From NCBI RefSeq assembly GCF_036516575.1, contig NZ_DATBTY010000043.1:1-20949 (forward strand): a stretch of DNA of 20,949 bases. The letters are read 5' to 3'. The position numbers and the translations under genes are program-made. The first letter of the stretch is position 1, and each line of letters starts with the position of its first letter. Origin of the DNA: Cerasibacillus sp036516575. GTDB taxonomy: Bacteria; Bacillota; Bacilli; Bacillales; Amphibacillaceae. The notes below the pieces were generated by a model, which did no database searches, was not told the DNA's origin, and saw only the letters and a program-made list of their open reading frames with translations. This document shows, piece after piece, positions 14,742 through 20,949 of the stretch.

Positions 14742-15965
14742 ATGTTTCATTCCATTGAAGATATATTAAACGATTTAAAAGCTGGAAAACCAGTCATTGT
14801 TGTTGATGATGAAGATCGTGAAAATGAGGGCGATCTTGTTATGCTTGCTGAAAAAGCGACACCTGAGATGATTAATTTTATGATCACACACGGAAAAGGC
14901 TTAGTCTGTACGCCAATGACCGAATCATTAGCAAAACAACTCGATTTACCACGAATGACTTATGAGAGCACAGACCCATTAGGTACAGCATTTACCGTTA
15001 GTATCGATCATATGAACACGACGACTGGAATCAGCGCTTACGAACGTTCGTATACGATTCAAGCTTTACTAAATGAAGGTGTTAAGAGTGAAGATTTTAA
15101 ACGGCCGGGTCATGTTTTTCCACTAATTGCTAAAGAACAAGGTGTGTTAGAACGACCTGGGCACACAGAAGCGGCCGTTGACCTTGCGCGTCTAAGTGGC
15201 GCAAAACCAGTTGGTGTTATTTGCGAAATCGTAAAAGAAGATGGCACAATGGCACGCCTTCCTGATTTACTTGATATAGCCAAAAGATTTAATTTAAAAA
15301 TCATGAGTATTGAACAGCTCATTGATTATAGAAAGCGACATGAACGCCATGTTAAACGCGAAGTAGAAACGGTGTTACCGACACATTTTGGTTCTTTTTC
15401 TATTGTCGGCTACTCCAATCAATTGGATGATAAAGAACATCTTGCTTTAGTAAAAAGAAAAGATGAACAACAGATTCCACTCGTTAGACTGCATTCGGAA
15501 TGTTTAACTGGTGATGTCTTTGGCTCCAAACGATGTGATTGCGGGCCACAACTTGAAAAAGCAATGCAGCTGATTGAATCATATGGCGACGGCGTCATTG
15601 TTTATTTACGCCAAGAAGGAAGAGGCATTGGTCTACTAAATAAACTACGGGCCTATAAATTACAAGATCAAGGATTTGATACATGGGAAGCAAATAATGA
15701 ACTTGGCTTTCCAGCTGATTTACGAGATTATCATGTCGCCGCCCAAATATTACTCGACTTAGGCATTAAAGAAGTTAAGTTAATGACGAATAATCCAGAA
15801 AAAATCGCATTTCTTGAAAGCTATGGTATTCAAGTGGTTGAGCGGATCCCGATGCAAGCGGGGGTCTGTCAAGAAAATCTAAAGTATTTAAAAACGAAGA
15901 AAGAGCGTTTCGGACATTTACTAGAAGTAGAAGGATTAGGTGATAAAAATGGGACATATTTTTGA
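14742..15965 (+). CDS. ribBA: RibBA: DHBP synthase / GTP cyclohydrolase II fusion
   Basis: 407 residues, SD AAGGAGG before ATG. The N-terminal half (to ~200) is 3,4-dihydroxy-2-butanone-4-phosphate synthase, with the acidic loop VVDDEDRENEGDL (20-32), THGKGLVC (49-56), STDPLGTAFTVSID (76-89) and RPGHVFPL and RPGHTEAA. The C-terminal half is GTP cyclohydrolase II, with the zinc ligands Cys254, Cys265 and Cys267 in HSECLTGDVFGSKRCDCG and the GTP site RQEGRGIGLLNK. Together they make both precursors of the lumazine, from ribulose-5-phosphate and GTP. Both halves have intact catalytic motifs, which argues for two working activities. Its end overlaps ribH by 17 nt. Confidence 0.98.
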   Translation: MFHSIEDILNDLKAGKPVIVVDDEDRENEGDLVMLAEKATPEMINFMITHGKGLVCTPMTESLAKQLDLPRMTYESTDPLGTAFTVSIDHMNTTTGISAYERSYTIQALLNEGVKSEDFKRPGHVFPLIAKEQGVLERPGHTEAAVDLARLSGAKPVGVICEIVKEDGTMARLPDLLDIAKRFNLKIMSIEQLIDYRKRHERHVKREVETVLPTHFGSFSIVGYSNQLDDKEHLALVKRKDEQQIPLVRLHSECLTGDVFGSKRCDCGPQLEKAMQLIESYGDGVIVYLRQEGRGIGLLNKLRAYKLQDQGFDTWEANNELGFPADLRDYHVAAQILLDLGIKEVKLMTNNPEKIAFLESYGIQVVERIPMQAGVCQENLKYLKTKKERFGHLLEVEGLGDKNGTYF

Positions 15966-16416
15966 AGGACAAGTGATAGGAACAAAACAGAAAATTGCCA
16001 TTGTAGTCGCACGTTTTAATGAATTTATAACGGGAAAATTGTTAGACGGTGCTTTAGATACATTGAAACGCCATGGTGTGAAAGAAGAGAACATTGATAC
16101 CGCTTGGGTACCGGGTGCCTTTGAAATCCCACTCGTGGCTAAAAAACTTGCGCTGAAACCAGATTATGATGCCGTGATTACATTAGGTACAGTCATTCGT
16201 GGAGCTACACCGCATTTCGATTATGTTTGTAATGAAGCGGCAAAAGGCGTATCACATGCCGCTTTGGAATCAGGTAAGCCGGTCATCTTTGGAATCTTAA
16301 CGACAGAAACGATTGAGCAAGCGATTGAACGTGCCGGAACAAAAGCGGGGAATAAAGGTAGTGAAGCCGCTTTAGCCGCAATTGAAATGGTTGATTTGAT
16401 TAAGAAAATAAAATAA
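15949..16416 (+). CDS. ribH: 6,7-dimethyl-8-ribityllumazine synthase
   Basis: 155 residues from ATG 15949 (AGGTGAT upstream), close to the B. subtilis protein as I recall it; three more upstream codons are possible but unneeded. Motifs: IAIVVARFNEFITGKLLDGA near the N-terminus, WVPGAFEIP (~50-58), TLGTVIRGATPHFDYVCNEA (~76-95) with the catalytic His in this block, and IEQAIERAGTKAGNKG near the C-terminus. It condenses the RibD-derived pyrimidine (after dephosphorylation) with the RibB product and usually forms an icosahedral 60-mer. Last gene of the operon, with a hairpin 10 nt after the stop. Confidence 0.97.
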   Translation: MGHIFEGQVIGTKQKIAIVVARFNEFITGKLLDGALDTLKRHGVKEENIDTAWVPGAFEIPLVAKKLALKPDYDAVITLGTVIRGATPHFDYVCNEAAKGVSHAALESGKPVIFGILTTETIEQAIERAGTKAGNKGSEAALAAIEMVDLIKKIK

Positions 16417-16426
16417 GTGAAAAAGA

Positions 16427-16459
16427 GAGCGCTCAAAAAGATTTTTCTTTAGAGCGCTC
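16427..16459 (+). terminator. Terminator-like hairpin after ribH
   Basis: Two copies of the self-complementary octamer GAGCGCTC (16427-16434 and 16452-16459) pair with each other around an A/T-rich loop (AAAAAGATTTTTCTTTA). The following TTGATTTT is a modest U-tract, so termination may be partial. Confidence 0.6.
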
Positions 16460-16745
16460 ATTGATTTTGGGTATACTAATTTAGTTGAGGCCATTGTTCT
16501 ATAACTGAGACTCATATCTCGAACTTGTATCCGATTGAACTATCTAATAAATTATATCTCTACCGCAATTCCTACAACCTAGATTGTTAAGCTTATCACA
16601 ATATCTGACAAACCTCCTTCCGCGTTTGTTTTTCATTTACGAGACGGACACTTATCTATATATTTAACATGATTACTAAGTCGTAAATCTTGGAAAAGAA
16701 TATGCGAGTAAGATAAACTATATGCAGGTGTAGGAGGAGAGAAAT

Positions 16746-16970
16746 ATGGGTAATAAATTTTTCATATATCAAATTTTAGGTGTTGGTGTCATTTGGGCTG
16801 GGATGGCCTTTTTCTTTAAAGAAATGGATGAAACGAGTAAAATAATCTTTTATGTGGTGACATCATGGTGGCTCTTTTTAATTGTCATTTTCGTTAAGAA
16901 ACTTTATCGCGACCAACAAGCGAAGAAAAATGGTCAACAGGATCAAAAGGATAATGAGGGACGATCATGA
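16746..16970 (+). CDS. Small membrane protein of unknown function
   Basis: 74 residues, strong SD (AGGAGGAGAG before ATG). Two membrane segments, ~6-24 (YQILGVGVIWAGMAFFF) and ~33-51 (IIFYVVTSWWLFLIVIFV), joined by a short KEMDETSK turn, then a charged Lys/Gln/Asp-rich tail (KKLYRDQQAKKNGQQDQKDN) expected in the cytoplasm. Its TGA overlaps the ATG of the C45 hydrolase gene (ATGA), so the two are translationally coupled. I do not recognise a family; the 286 bp upstream contain no clear gene and only a weak promoter candidate (TTGGAA near 16690). Confidence 0.75.
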   Translation: MGNKFFIYQILGVGVIWAGMAFFFKEMDETSKIIFYVVTSWWLFLIVIFVKKLYRDQQAKKNGQQDQKDNEGRS

Positions 16971-18013
16971 AACATGTTTATAGTGATATCATAGAATTCC
17001 GTGGCAGCCATTATGAATTCGGAAAAAGACAAGGTGAGCTGCTTCGTGAATCCGTTATGCTTGAAAACAGAGAAAAAGAATGGCGCTTAAGAAAACCGCG
17101 CTTTGCTATCGATGTGACTGAAACCAAACAAGTTTTTCAAAAATTCGCCCCACAAATTTGGGAGGAGTTGCTCGGGCTTAGGGATGGTCTAGACTGGCCA
17201 TTAGAACGCGTGTTAAAAAATTTTAGCGGTTATCGTCTCGATTATGTTCGGAGTGGTTGTTCAATCGTTACAGGAAAGGACTTTTTCGTACGTAATTATG
17301 ATTATCATCCGAGAACATATGACGGGCGTTTCGTCTTATTTCAGCCATCTGATGGAGGGTACGCAACGATCGCACCATCATCTCGTGTCACAGGTCGAAT
17401 GGATGGCATGAATGAAAAAGGTCTTGTGATGGGTTATAATTTTATGCATCGTAAAAAACCTGGTAATGGCTTTGTTTGTACAATGATTGGGCGCCTTATT
17501 TTAGAAAATTGTCAAACAGCGAAAGAAGCAGTGCAATTTTTAAAGGAAATTCCACATCGTCATTCATTTAGTTACACGCTGTCCGATCAAAATGGTGATT
17601 CTTTTACCGTAGAAACGACACCTCGCCAGGTAATCGAACGCCGTGCCACTCTTTGCACGAACCATTTTGAATTATTAACAGAAGAAAATCGCTATCATCT
17701 AGATGATTCAAAGCGCCGTCTAAGCATTTTACAAGAAGCAACGAAGGATGACTTAACGGCAATGGGAGTCTTCCGATTAATGAATGACTCAGGACGCGGT
17801 ATTTTTTCAAAGGATTATCATAATTGGTCTGGGACGATTCATACGACCGTTTATTTTCCAAAGCAATTAGGAATGGGTTTCGCGCTTGGTGAAGTTGATA
17901 AGCCCGTCATGTTTGATTTTAAAAAATGGTTAAATGGGGAATCCTTAAATCTTGATCGGATTGACGGTTATTTAGAAACAGATATTCCTTTTGCGCAAAT
18001 GGAAGCACATTAA
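16967..18013 (+). CDS. C45-type Ntn-hydrolase (acyl-CoA:6-APA acyltransferase/choloylglycine hydrolase-like)
   Basis: 348 residues, SD GAGGG 7 nt upstream. The expected nucleophile is Cys98 in YVRSGCSIV, followed by the hallmark FFVRNYDYHP. In C45 enzymes this Cys becomes the N-terminal residue after autocleavage; here the preceding ~97 residues (starting FRGSHYEFGKRQGELLRE) form the typical pro-part. Further family features are GRMDGMNEKGLVMGYNF (~143-159), a TLSDQNGDSFTVE strand pair (~205-217) and NWSGTIHTTVY near the C-terminus. Relatives hydrolyse or transfer amide-linked acyl groups such as penicillins and N-acyl amino acids; the natural substrate here is unknown. It lacks a signal peptide, so it is probably cytoplasmic, and it is coupled to the small membrane protein. 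Confidence 0.87.
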   Translation: MKHVYSDIIEFRGSHYEFGKRQGELLRESVMLENREKEWRLRKPRFAIDVTETKQVFQKFAPQIWEELLGLRDGLDWPLERVLKNFSGYRLDYVRSGCSIVTGKDFFVRNYDYHPRTYDGRFVLFQPSDGGYATIAPSSRVTGRMDGMNEKGLVMGYNFMHRKKPGNGFVCTMIGRLILENCQTAKEAVQFLKEIPHRHSFSYTLSDQNGDSFTVETTPRQVIERRATLCTNHFELLTEENRYHLDDSKRRLSILQEATKDDLTAMGVFRLMNDSGRGIFSKDYHNWSGTIHTTVYFPKQLGMGFALGEVDKPVMFDFKKWLNGESLNLDRIDGYLETDIPFAQMEAH

Positions 18014-18098
18014 TATCATATGACTTGACTATTAAGCGAATAGATACCTTTACTTAAGTCGTATACATGTCATTGTTTACTAGGAGATGAAAACTTGA

Positions 18099-19034
18099 AT
18101 GCAACATATATTAACTAGAAAGTGGGTTGTCATTTCAATTGCTGTCTTTTGTTCTATTTTATGGGGCAGTGCCTTTCCAGTTTTAAAAATTAGTTACGTG
18201 GAAATGCAAATGGCAGCAGATGATACCATTGCTAAAATAGTTTTAGCTGGCCTAAGATTTTTACTAGCCGGCCTTATTTTATTAATTGGCATGATTATTT
18301 TTCAAAGAGGAGCGCTCGTCGTAACGAAACGCCAAGTGCGTTTTCTCATTTTATTCGGGATCATTCAAACAGCTGTTCAATATTATTTCTTTTATAATGG
18401 TTTAGCAAATACTTCTGGAATGCAAGGAGCGATTCTTGTTTCAAGTGGTACTTTCTTTACTGTTATTTTAGCGCACTTCTTTTATAAAAATGATCGTATT
18501 AATATAGCCAAAGCGTTAGGATTATTAGCAGGATTTGGTGGTATTATTGTTGCGAATTGGGGACAAGAATTGCAGTTTTCTTTCCAGTTTAAAGGTGAAG
18601 GGTTTATGATTATAGCTGCTCTAATAGGTGCGATTGGCACAATCATGGCAAAGGAGATGGCAATTGGCATTCATCCATTTGCTTTAACGGGTTACCAATT
18701 AACAATCGGCTCAGTCCTAATGCTTATATTCGGTTTTCCACAATTAGGTGAACAGGCAATTGTCTTTACTCCTTTAGGCTGGGGATTACTTATTTACTCT
18801 GCTATTTTGTCAGCTGTTGCTTTCGCTTTATGGTATTCTATTTTAAAATATAATAAAGCAGGTGAAATTAGTATCTACAAATTTATTACACCTGTGTCAG
18901 GAGCATTACTATCAGCGTTGTTTATCCCCGGTGAGAAATTAAATGCCTTTATATTTGGCGGACTAGCTTTAGTCGCTTTAGGGATTGTTTCAATCAATCG
19001 CGAGCGTGACGTAGATAGCGTAAAAGAAAGATAG
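18099..19034 (+). CDS. EamA/DMT family transporter
   Basis: 311 residues with about ten hydrophobic helices in two EamA halves (roughly 11-150 and 165-300). First half: CSILWGSAFPVLKISY, with the helix 3-4 region QYYFFYNGLANTSGMQGAIL. Second half: GFMIIAALIGAIGTIMAKEM, then ALWYSILKYNKAGEISIYKF and TPVSGALLSALFIPGE, which is the most characteristic EamA end. Such proteins export metabolites (amino acids, nucleosides and similar) using the proton gradient; the substrate cannot be told from sequence. The ATG at 18099 is the only good in-frame start; the SD (TAGGAGATG) is about 12 nt away, longer than ideal. The TerC gene follows after 35 nt and may be co-transcribed. Confidence 0.9.
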   Translation: MQHILTRKWVVISIAVFCSILWGSAFPVLKISYVEMQMAADDTIAKIVLAGLRFLLAGLILLIGMIIFQRGALVVTKRQVRFLILFGIIQTAVQYYFFYNGLANTSGMQGAILVSSGTFFTVILAHFFYKNDRINIAKALGLLAGFGGIIVANWGQELQFSFQFKGEGFMIIAALIGAIGTIMAKEMAIGIHPFALTGYQLTIGSVLMLIFGFPQLGEQAIVFTPLGWGLLIYSAILSAVAFALWYSILKYNKAGEISIYKFITPVSGALLSALFIPGEKLNAFIFGGLALVALGIVSINRERDVDSVKER

Positions 19035-19069
19035 CTCTCCTAAATGGAAAAAGAAAGGTGGTCCGATTT

Positions 19070-19756
19070 GTGTTTGGAATCGAGTTTACGACTGAGTCGA
19101 TGATCGCATTGTTAACGATTATTGCGATTGATATTGTCCTATCTGGCGATAATGCAATCGTTATTGCTATGGCAACTAGAAAACTTCCCAAAAAACAGCA
19201 AAATAAAGCTATTCTGTTTGGAACAGCGGGTGCCGTCTTTTTACGAATCCTCTTTGCTGCTATCATTGTGTATTTATTAAAATTACCATATGTTCATCTA
19301 GTCGGTGGTTTGTTGTTGCTGTGGATTGCATATCAATTACTTGTTGAACAGGAAGATACATCATCGAATACAACAATTCAAGCTTCCAATTCTTTATTTA
19401 GAGCATTTACGACGATTATTATGGCAGATGTTGTCATGAGTTTAGATAATGTCGTTGCTGTAGCAGGAGCAGCAAAAGGGCATGTAGGACTGATAGTGAT
19501 TGGTGTTATGATTAGTATTCCAATTATGATATTCGGTTCCAAACTGATTGTTCGTGTGATGGACAAGTACCCGTGGATTAGCTATGTTGGAGCAGGGATT
19601 CTTGCTTGGACGGCCGGAGAAATGATCACCCAAGATTCGCTAATCATCAACCTGTTCTCTCTAGATCGCACGTTAGAAATATATGGTGTTATTGTGTTTA
19701 TTACCATTGCGGTTCTCGGATTAGGCTATGTGAAAAATAGAAAAAGTGAAGCATAA
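19070..19756 (+). CDS. TerC family membrane protein (YjbE type)
   Basis: 228 residues from GTG 19070, chosen because AAAGGTGG lies 8 nt upstream; the in-frame GTG at 19058 is part of that SD. About seven membrane helices. The family's paired acidic motifs are visible: AIDIVLSGDNAIVIA (Asp21, Asp27, Asn28) and IIMADVVMSLDNVVAVAGA (Asp120, Asp126, Asn127), which line the metal path in TerC relatives. Related Bacillus proteins are implicated in Mn2+ efflux and metalation of exported enzymes (known for YceF/YkoY; assumed here). I looked for a yybP-ykoY manganese riboswitch upstream and saw none in the 35-nt gap. A clear terminator follows. Confidence 0.92.
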   Translation: MFGIEFTTESMIALLTIIAIDIVLSGDNAIVIAMATRKLPKKQQNKAILFGTAGAVFLRILFAAIIVYLLKLPYVHLVGGLLLLWIAYQLLVEQEDTSSNTTIQASNSLFRAFTTIIMADVVMSLDNVVAVAGAAKGHVGLIVIGVMISIPIMIFGSKLIVRVMDKYPWISYVGAGILAWTAGEMITQDSLIINLFSLDRTLEIYGVIVFITIAVLGLGYVKNRKSEA

Positions 19757-19761
19757 TTTTA

Positions 19762-19790
19762 AAAACAAGGTGAGCACGCCTTGTTTTTTT
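19762..19790 (+). terminator. Intrinsic terminator after the TerC gene
   Basis: AAAACAAGG (19762-19770) pairs with CCTTGTTTT (19779-19787), 8-nt loop, and the T-run continues to 19790. It starts 6 nt after the stop codon. Confidence 0.9.
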
Positions 19791-19824
19791 GTTTTAGATA
19801 TCATCGTGCGACTACAGCCTTCTA

Positions 19825-19892
19825 GCTCGATTTCTGCCCGATTCTAGAGGGCAGAAATCGAGCGGTACCCATGCAAAATCGAGCGGTACCCA
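19825..19892. repeat. 15-bp hairpin joined to a 21-bp-period direct repeat
   Basis: A perfect inverted repeat GCTCGATTTCTGCCC (19825-19839, paired with 19849-19863, 9-nt loop). Its right arm runs into AAATCGAGCGGTACCCA (19855-19871), which recurs exactly at 19876-19892. Without a T-run it is not a standard terminator, and the TerC terminator is already upstream. It looks like a small palindromic repeat element; whether it recurs in the genome cannot be seen here. Confidence 0.7.
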
Positions 19893-19976
19893 AATCCCCG
19901 CACGCCGTCAGCAAACCCCTATACAAAAATTAACAATGATTTCCCATCAAAATAAATATTTAATTTATTTTTACTA

Positions 19977-20005
19977 TTGATAATGGAGAAAAAGTTAGCT
20001 ATAAT
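19977..20005 (+). promoter_or_regulatory. Sigma-A-like promoter of the aminotransferase gene
   Basis: -35 TTGATA (19977-19982), a 17-nt spacer, and a perfect -10 TATAAT (20000-20005). Start near 20012. Between it and the gene lies a small inverted repeat TTTCAT-ATA-ATGAAA of unknown role. Confidence 0.75.
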
Positions 20006-20055
20006 GTAGGCGATTAAGTGAAATAGCGTTTCATATAATGAAATGAGGGATGTCT

Positions 20056-20949
20056 GTGCAGGCAATTTCTGAGAAAGTGAGACGATTACCACCATATTTA
20101 TTTGCGGAGCTGGGCAGAAAAAAAGCAGCACTACAGAAAAAAGGTATTGATGTGATTGATTTAGGCATCGGGGCACCTGACCTACCAACACCAAAATTTA
20201 TTATAGATGCACTGGTAGAAGAAGCCCAAAAACCTGAAAATCATCGCTATTCACCTTATAGTGGCTGTTTTGAATTTCGTAAAGCGGTAGCTAATTTTTA
20301 TAAAAGACAATATGGTGTTGAACTTGATCCAGAGAAGGAAGTTTTAACACTAATTGGATCAAAAGAGGGGATTCACAATTTAATTCAAACGTTACTAAAC
20401 CCGGGTGATGCCGTGTTATTACCGAACCCTGGATACCCCGTTTACCGTACAGCGGTTCATTTGGCAGGTGGCGAAGTGATTGATCTCCCGCTTCAACCAA
20501 AACGAGGGTTTCTACCGGATTATGCCCAGGTAACAAAGCAAGAGCTACAAAGGGCTAAGATGATGTTTCTGAATTACCCAAGTAATCCAACCACAGCAAC
20601 AGTTCAATTAAACGATTATTTGAAAGCGATTACATTTGCGAAGGAAAACAATTTATTATTAGTCAATGATATGGCATATGATCTTATCACATTTGGAGAT
20701 TACAAAGCACCAAGCGCTCTCCAAGTCGATGGCGCAAAACAACATGCAGTCGAATTTGGTTCGTTGTCGAAAAGCTTTAATATGACGGGATGGCGGATTG
20801 GTTATGTAGTCGGTAATGAAAAAATCATCCGTGCATTAGCAACATTAAAAAGTAATGTCGATAGTAGCCAGTTTTTAGCCATACAAAAGGCAGCTGCTAT
20901 TGCTTTGGAAAGTGATTTATTAGAAGTGAAGTCCCACTGTCATATTTTT
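20056..20949 (+). CDS. Class I/II PLP aminotransferase, LL-diaminopimelate aminotransferase-like (partial)
   Basis: 298 codons to the window edge without a stop. I take GTG 20056 as start because GAGGG lies 6 nt before it; the in-frame ATG at 20050 directly abuts that SD. Fold-type I motifs: LPPYLFAELGRKK at the N-terminus, DLGIGAPDLPTP (~35-46), YSPYSGCFEFRKAVANFY (~65-82), NYPSNPT (173-179), NDMAYDL with Asp205 and Tyr208 contacting PLP, and the Schiff-base Lys239 in SLSKSFNMTGWRIGY. This subfamily includes DapL-like and alanine/methionine aminotransferases in Bacillaceae, so the amino-acid substrate is open. The gene has its own promoter. About 90 C-terminal residues are missing. Confidence 0.9.
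   Translation, partial: MQAISEKVRRLPPYLFAELGRKKAALQKKGIDVIDLGIGAPDLPTPKFIIDALVEEAQKPENHRYSPYSGCFEFRKAVANFYKRQYGVELDPEKEVLTLIGSKEGIHNLIQTLLNPGDAVLLPNPGYPVYRTAVHLAGGEVIDLPLQPKRGFLPDYAQVTKQELQRAKMMFLNYPSNPTTATVQLNDYLKAITFAKENNLLLVNDMAYDLITFGDYKAPSALQVDGAKQHAVEFGSLSKSFNMTGWRIGYVVGNEKIIRALATLKSNVDSSQFLAIQKAAAIALESDLLEVKSHCHIF

Noticed and set aside
19035..19069. Manganese (yybP-ykoY) riboswitch before the TerC gene
   Set aside because: The gap is only 35 nt and shows no aptamer motifs.
20904..20949. Frameshift near the end of the aminotransferase (residues EVKSHCHIF look unusual)
   Set aside because: The frame remains open and too little sequence remains to judge; other frames give no better match.

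Overview
The window is AT-rich, has strong Bacillus-type ribosome binding sites (GGAGG), sigma-A-like promoters, and uses GTG and TTG starts. Together with a ribD-ribE-ribBA-ribH operon behind an FMN riboswitch, CcdA, a YusW-like lipoprotein and a YjbE-type TerC protein, this points to a chromosomal segment of a Bacillaceae species (Firmicutes). I see no rRNA, tRNA, CRISPR array, transposase or phage gene.

Layout. 1-2100 (minus strand): the 5' part of a large FtsX/MacB-type ABC permease that runs off the left edge, behind a small secreted protein with its own promoter, which is flanked by two copies of an 11-bp direct repeat. 2149-4217 (minus): a two-gene unit of a P1/DmpA-type self-processing peptidase and CutC, ending in a strong hairpin terminator; upstream lie five to six decaying copies of a ~52-bp tandem repeat. 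4305-6031 (plus): a NUDIX ADP-ribose pyrophosphatase-type gene, then a decay zone with a truncated remnant (in-frame stop) and a proline-iminopeptidase-like hydrolase broken by a 1-nt frameshift. 6040-6543 (minus): a YusW-like lipoprotein.

6742-10597 (plus): a tightly packed operon of an unknown polytopic membrane protein, CcdA, a membrane-anchored TlpA/ResA-like thioredoxin, an OmpR-type response regulator and a HAMP histidine kinase, i.e. an extracytoplasmic thiol-disulfide module with its own two-component system. 10642-11871 (minus): a GNAT acetyltransferase and a short DUF1259 protein, each with a terminator. 11872-12569 holds no convincing gene.

12570-16459 (plus): promoter, FMN riboswitch, leader containing a possible 24-codon ORF, intrinsic terminator, then ribD, ribE, ribBA and ribH, overlapping or closely spaced. 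These provide the enzymes from GTP and ribulose-5-phosphate to riboflavin, apart from the dephosphorylation step. 16746-18013: a small membrane protein overlapping a C45-type Ntn-hydrolase. 18099-19790: an EamA transporter and a TerC-family protein with a terminator. 19825-19892: a hairpin plus 21-bp-period direct repeat. 20056 to the right edge: a class I/II aminotransferase, cut by the window end.

Most of the window is ordinary core genome. The items most worth checking are the regulatory-looking repeats (2017-2070, 3937-4217, 19825-19892), the leader ORF in the riboflavin operon, the redox/two-component operon with its uncharacterised first gene, and the double gene decay at 4951-5978. I found nothing that I can defend as a new defence or mobile system.
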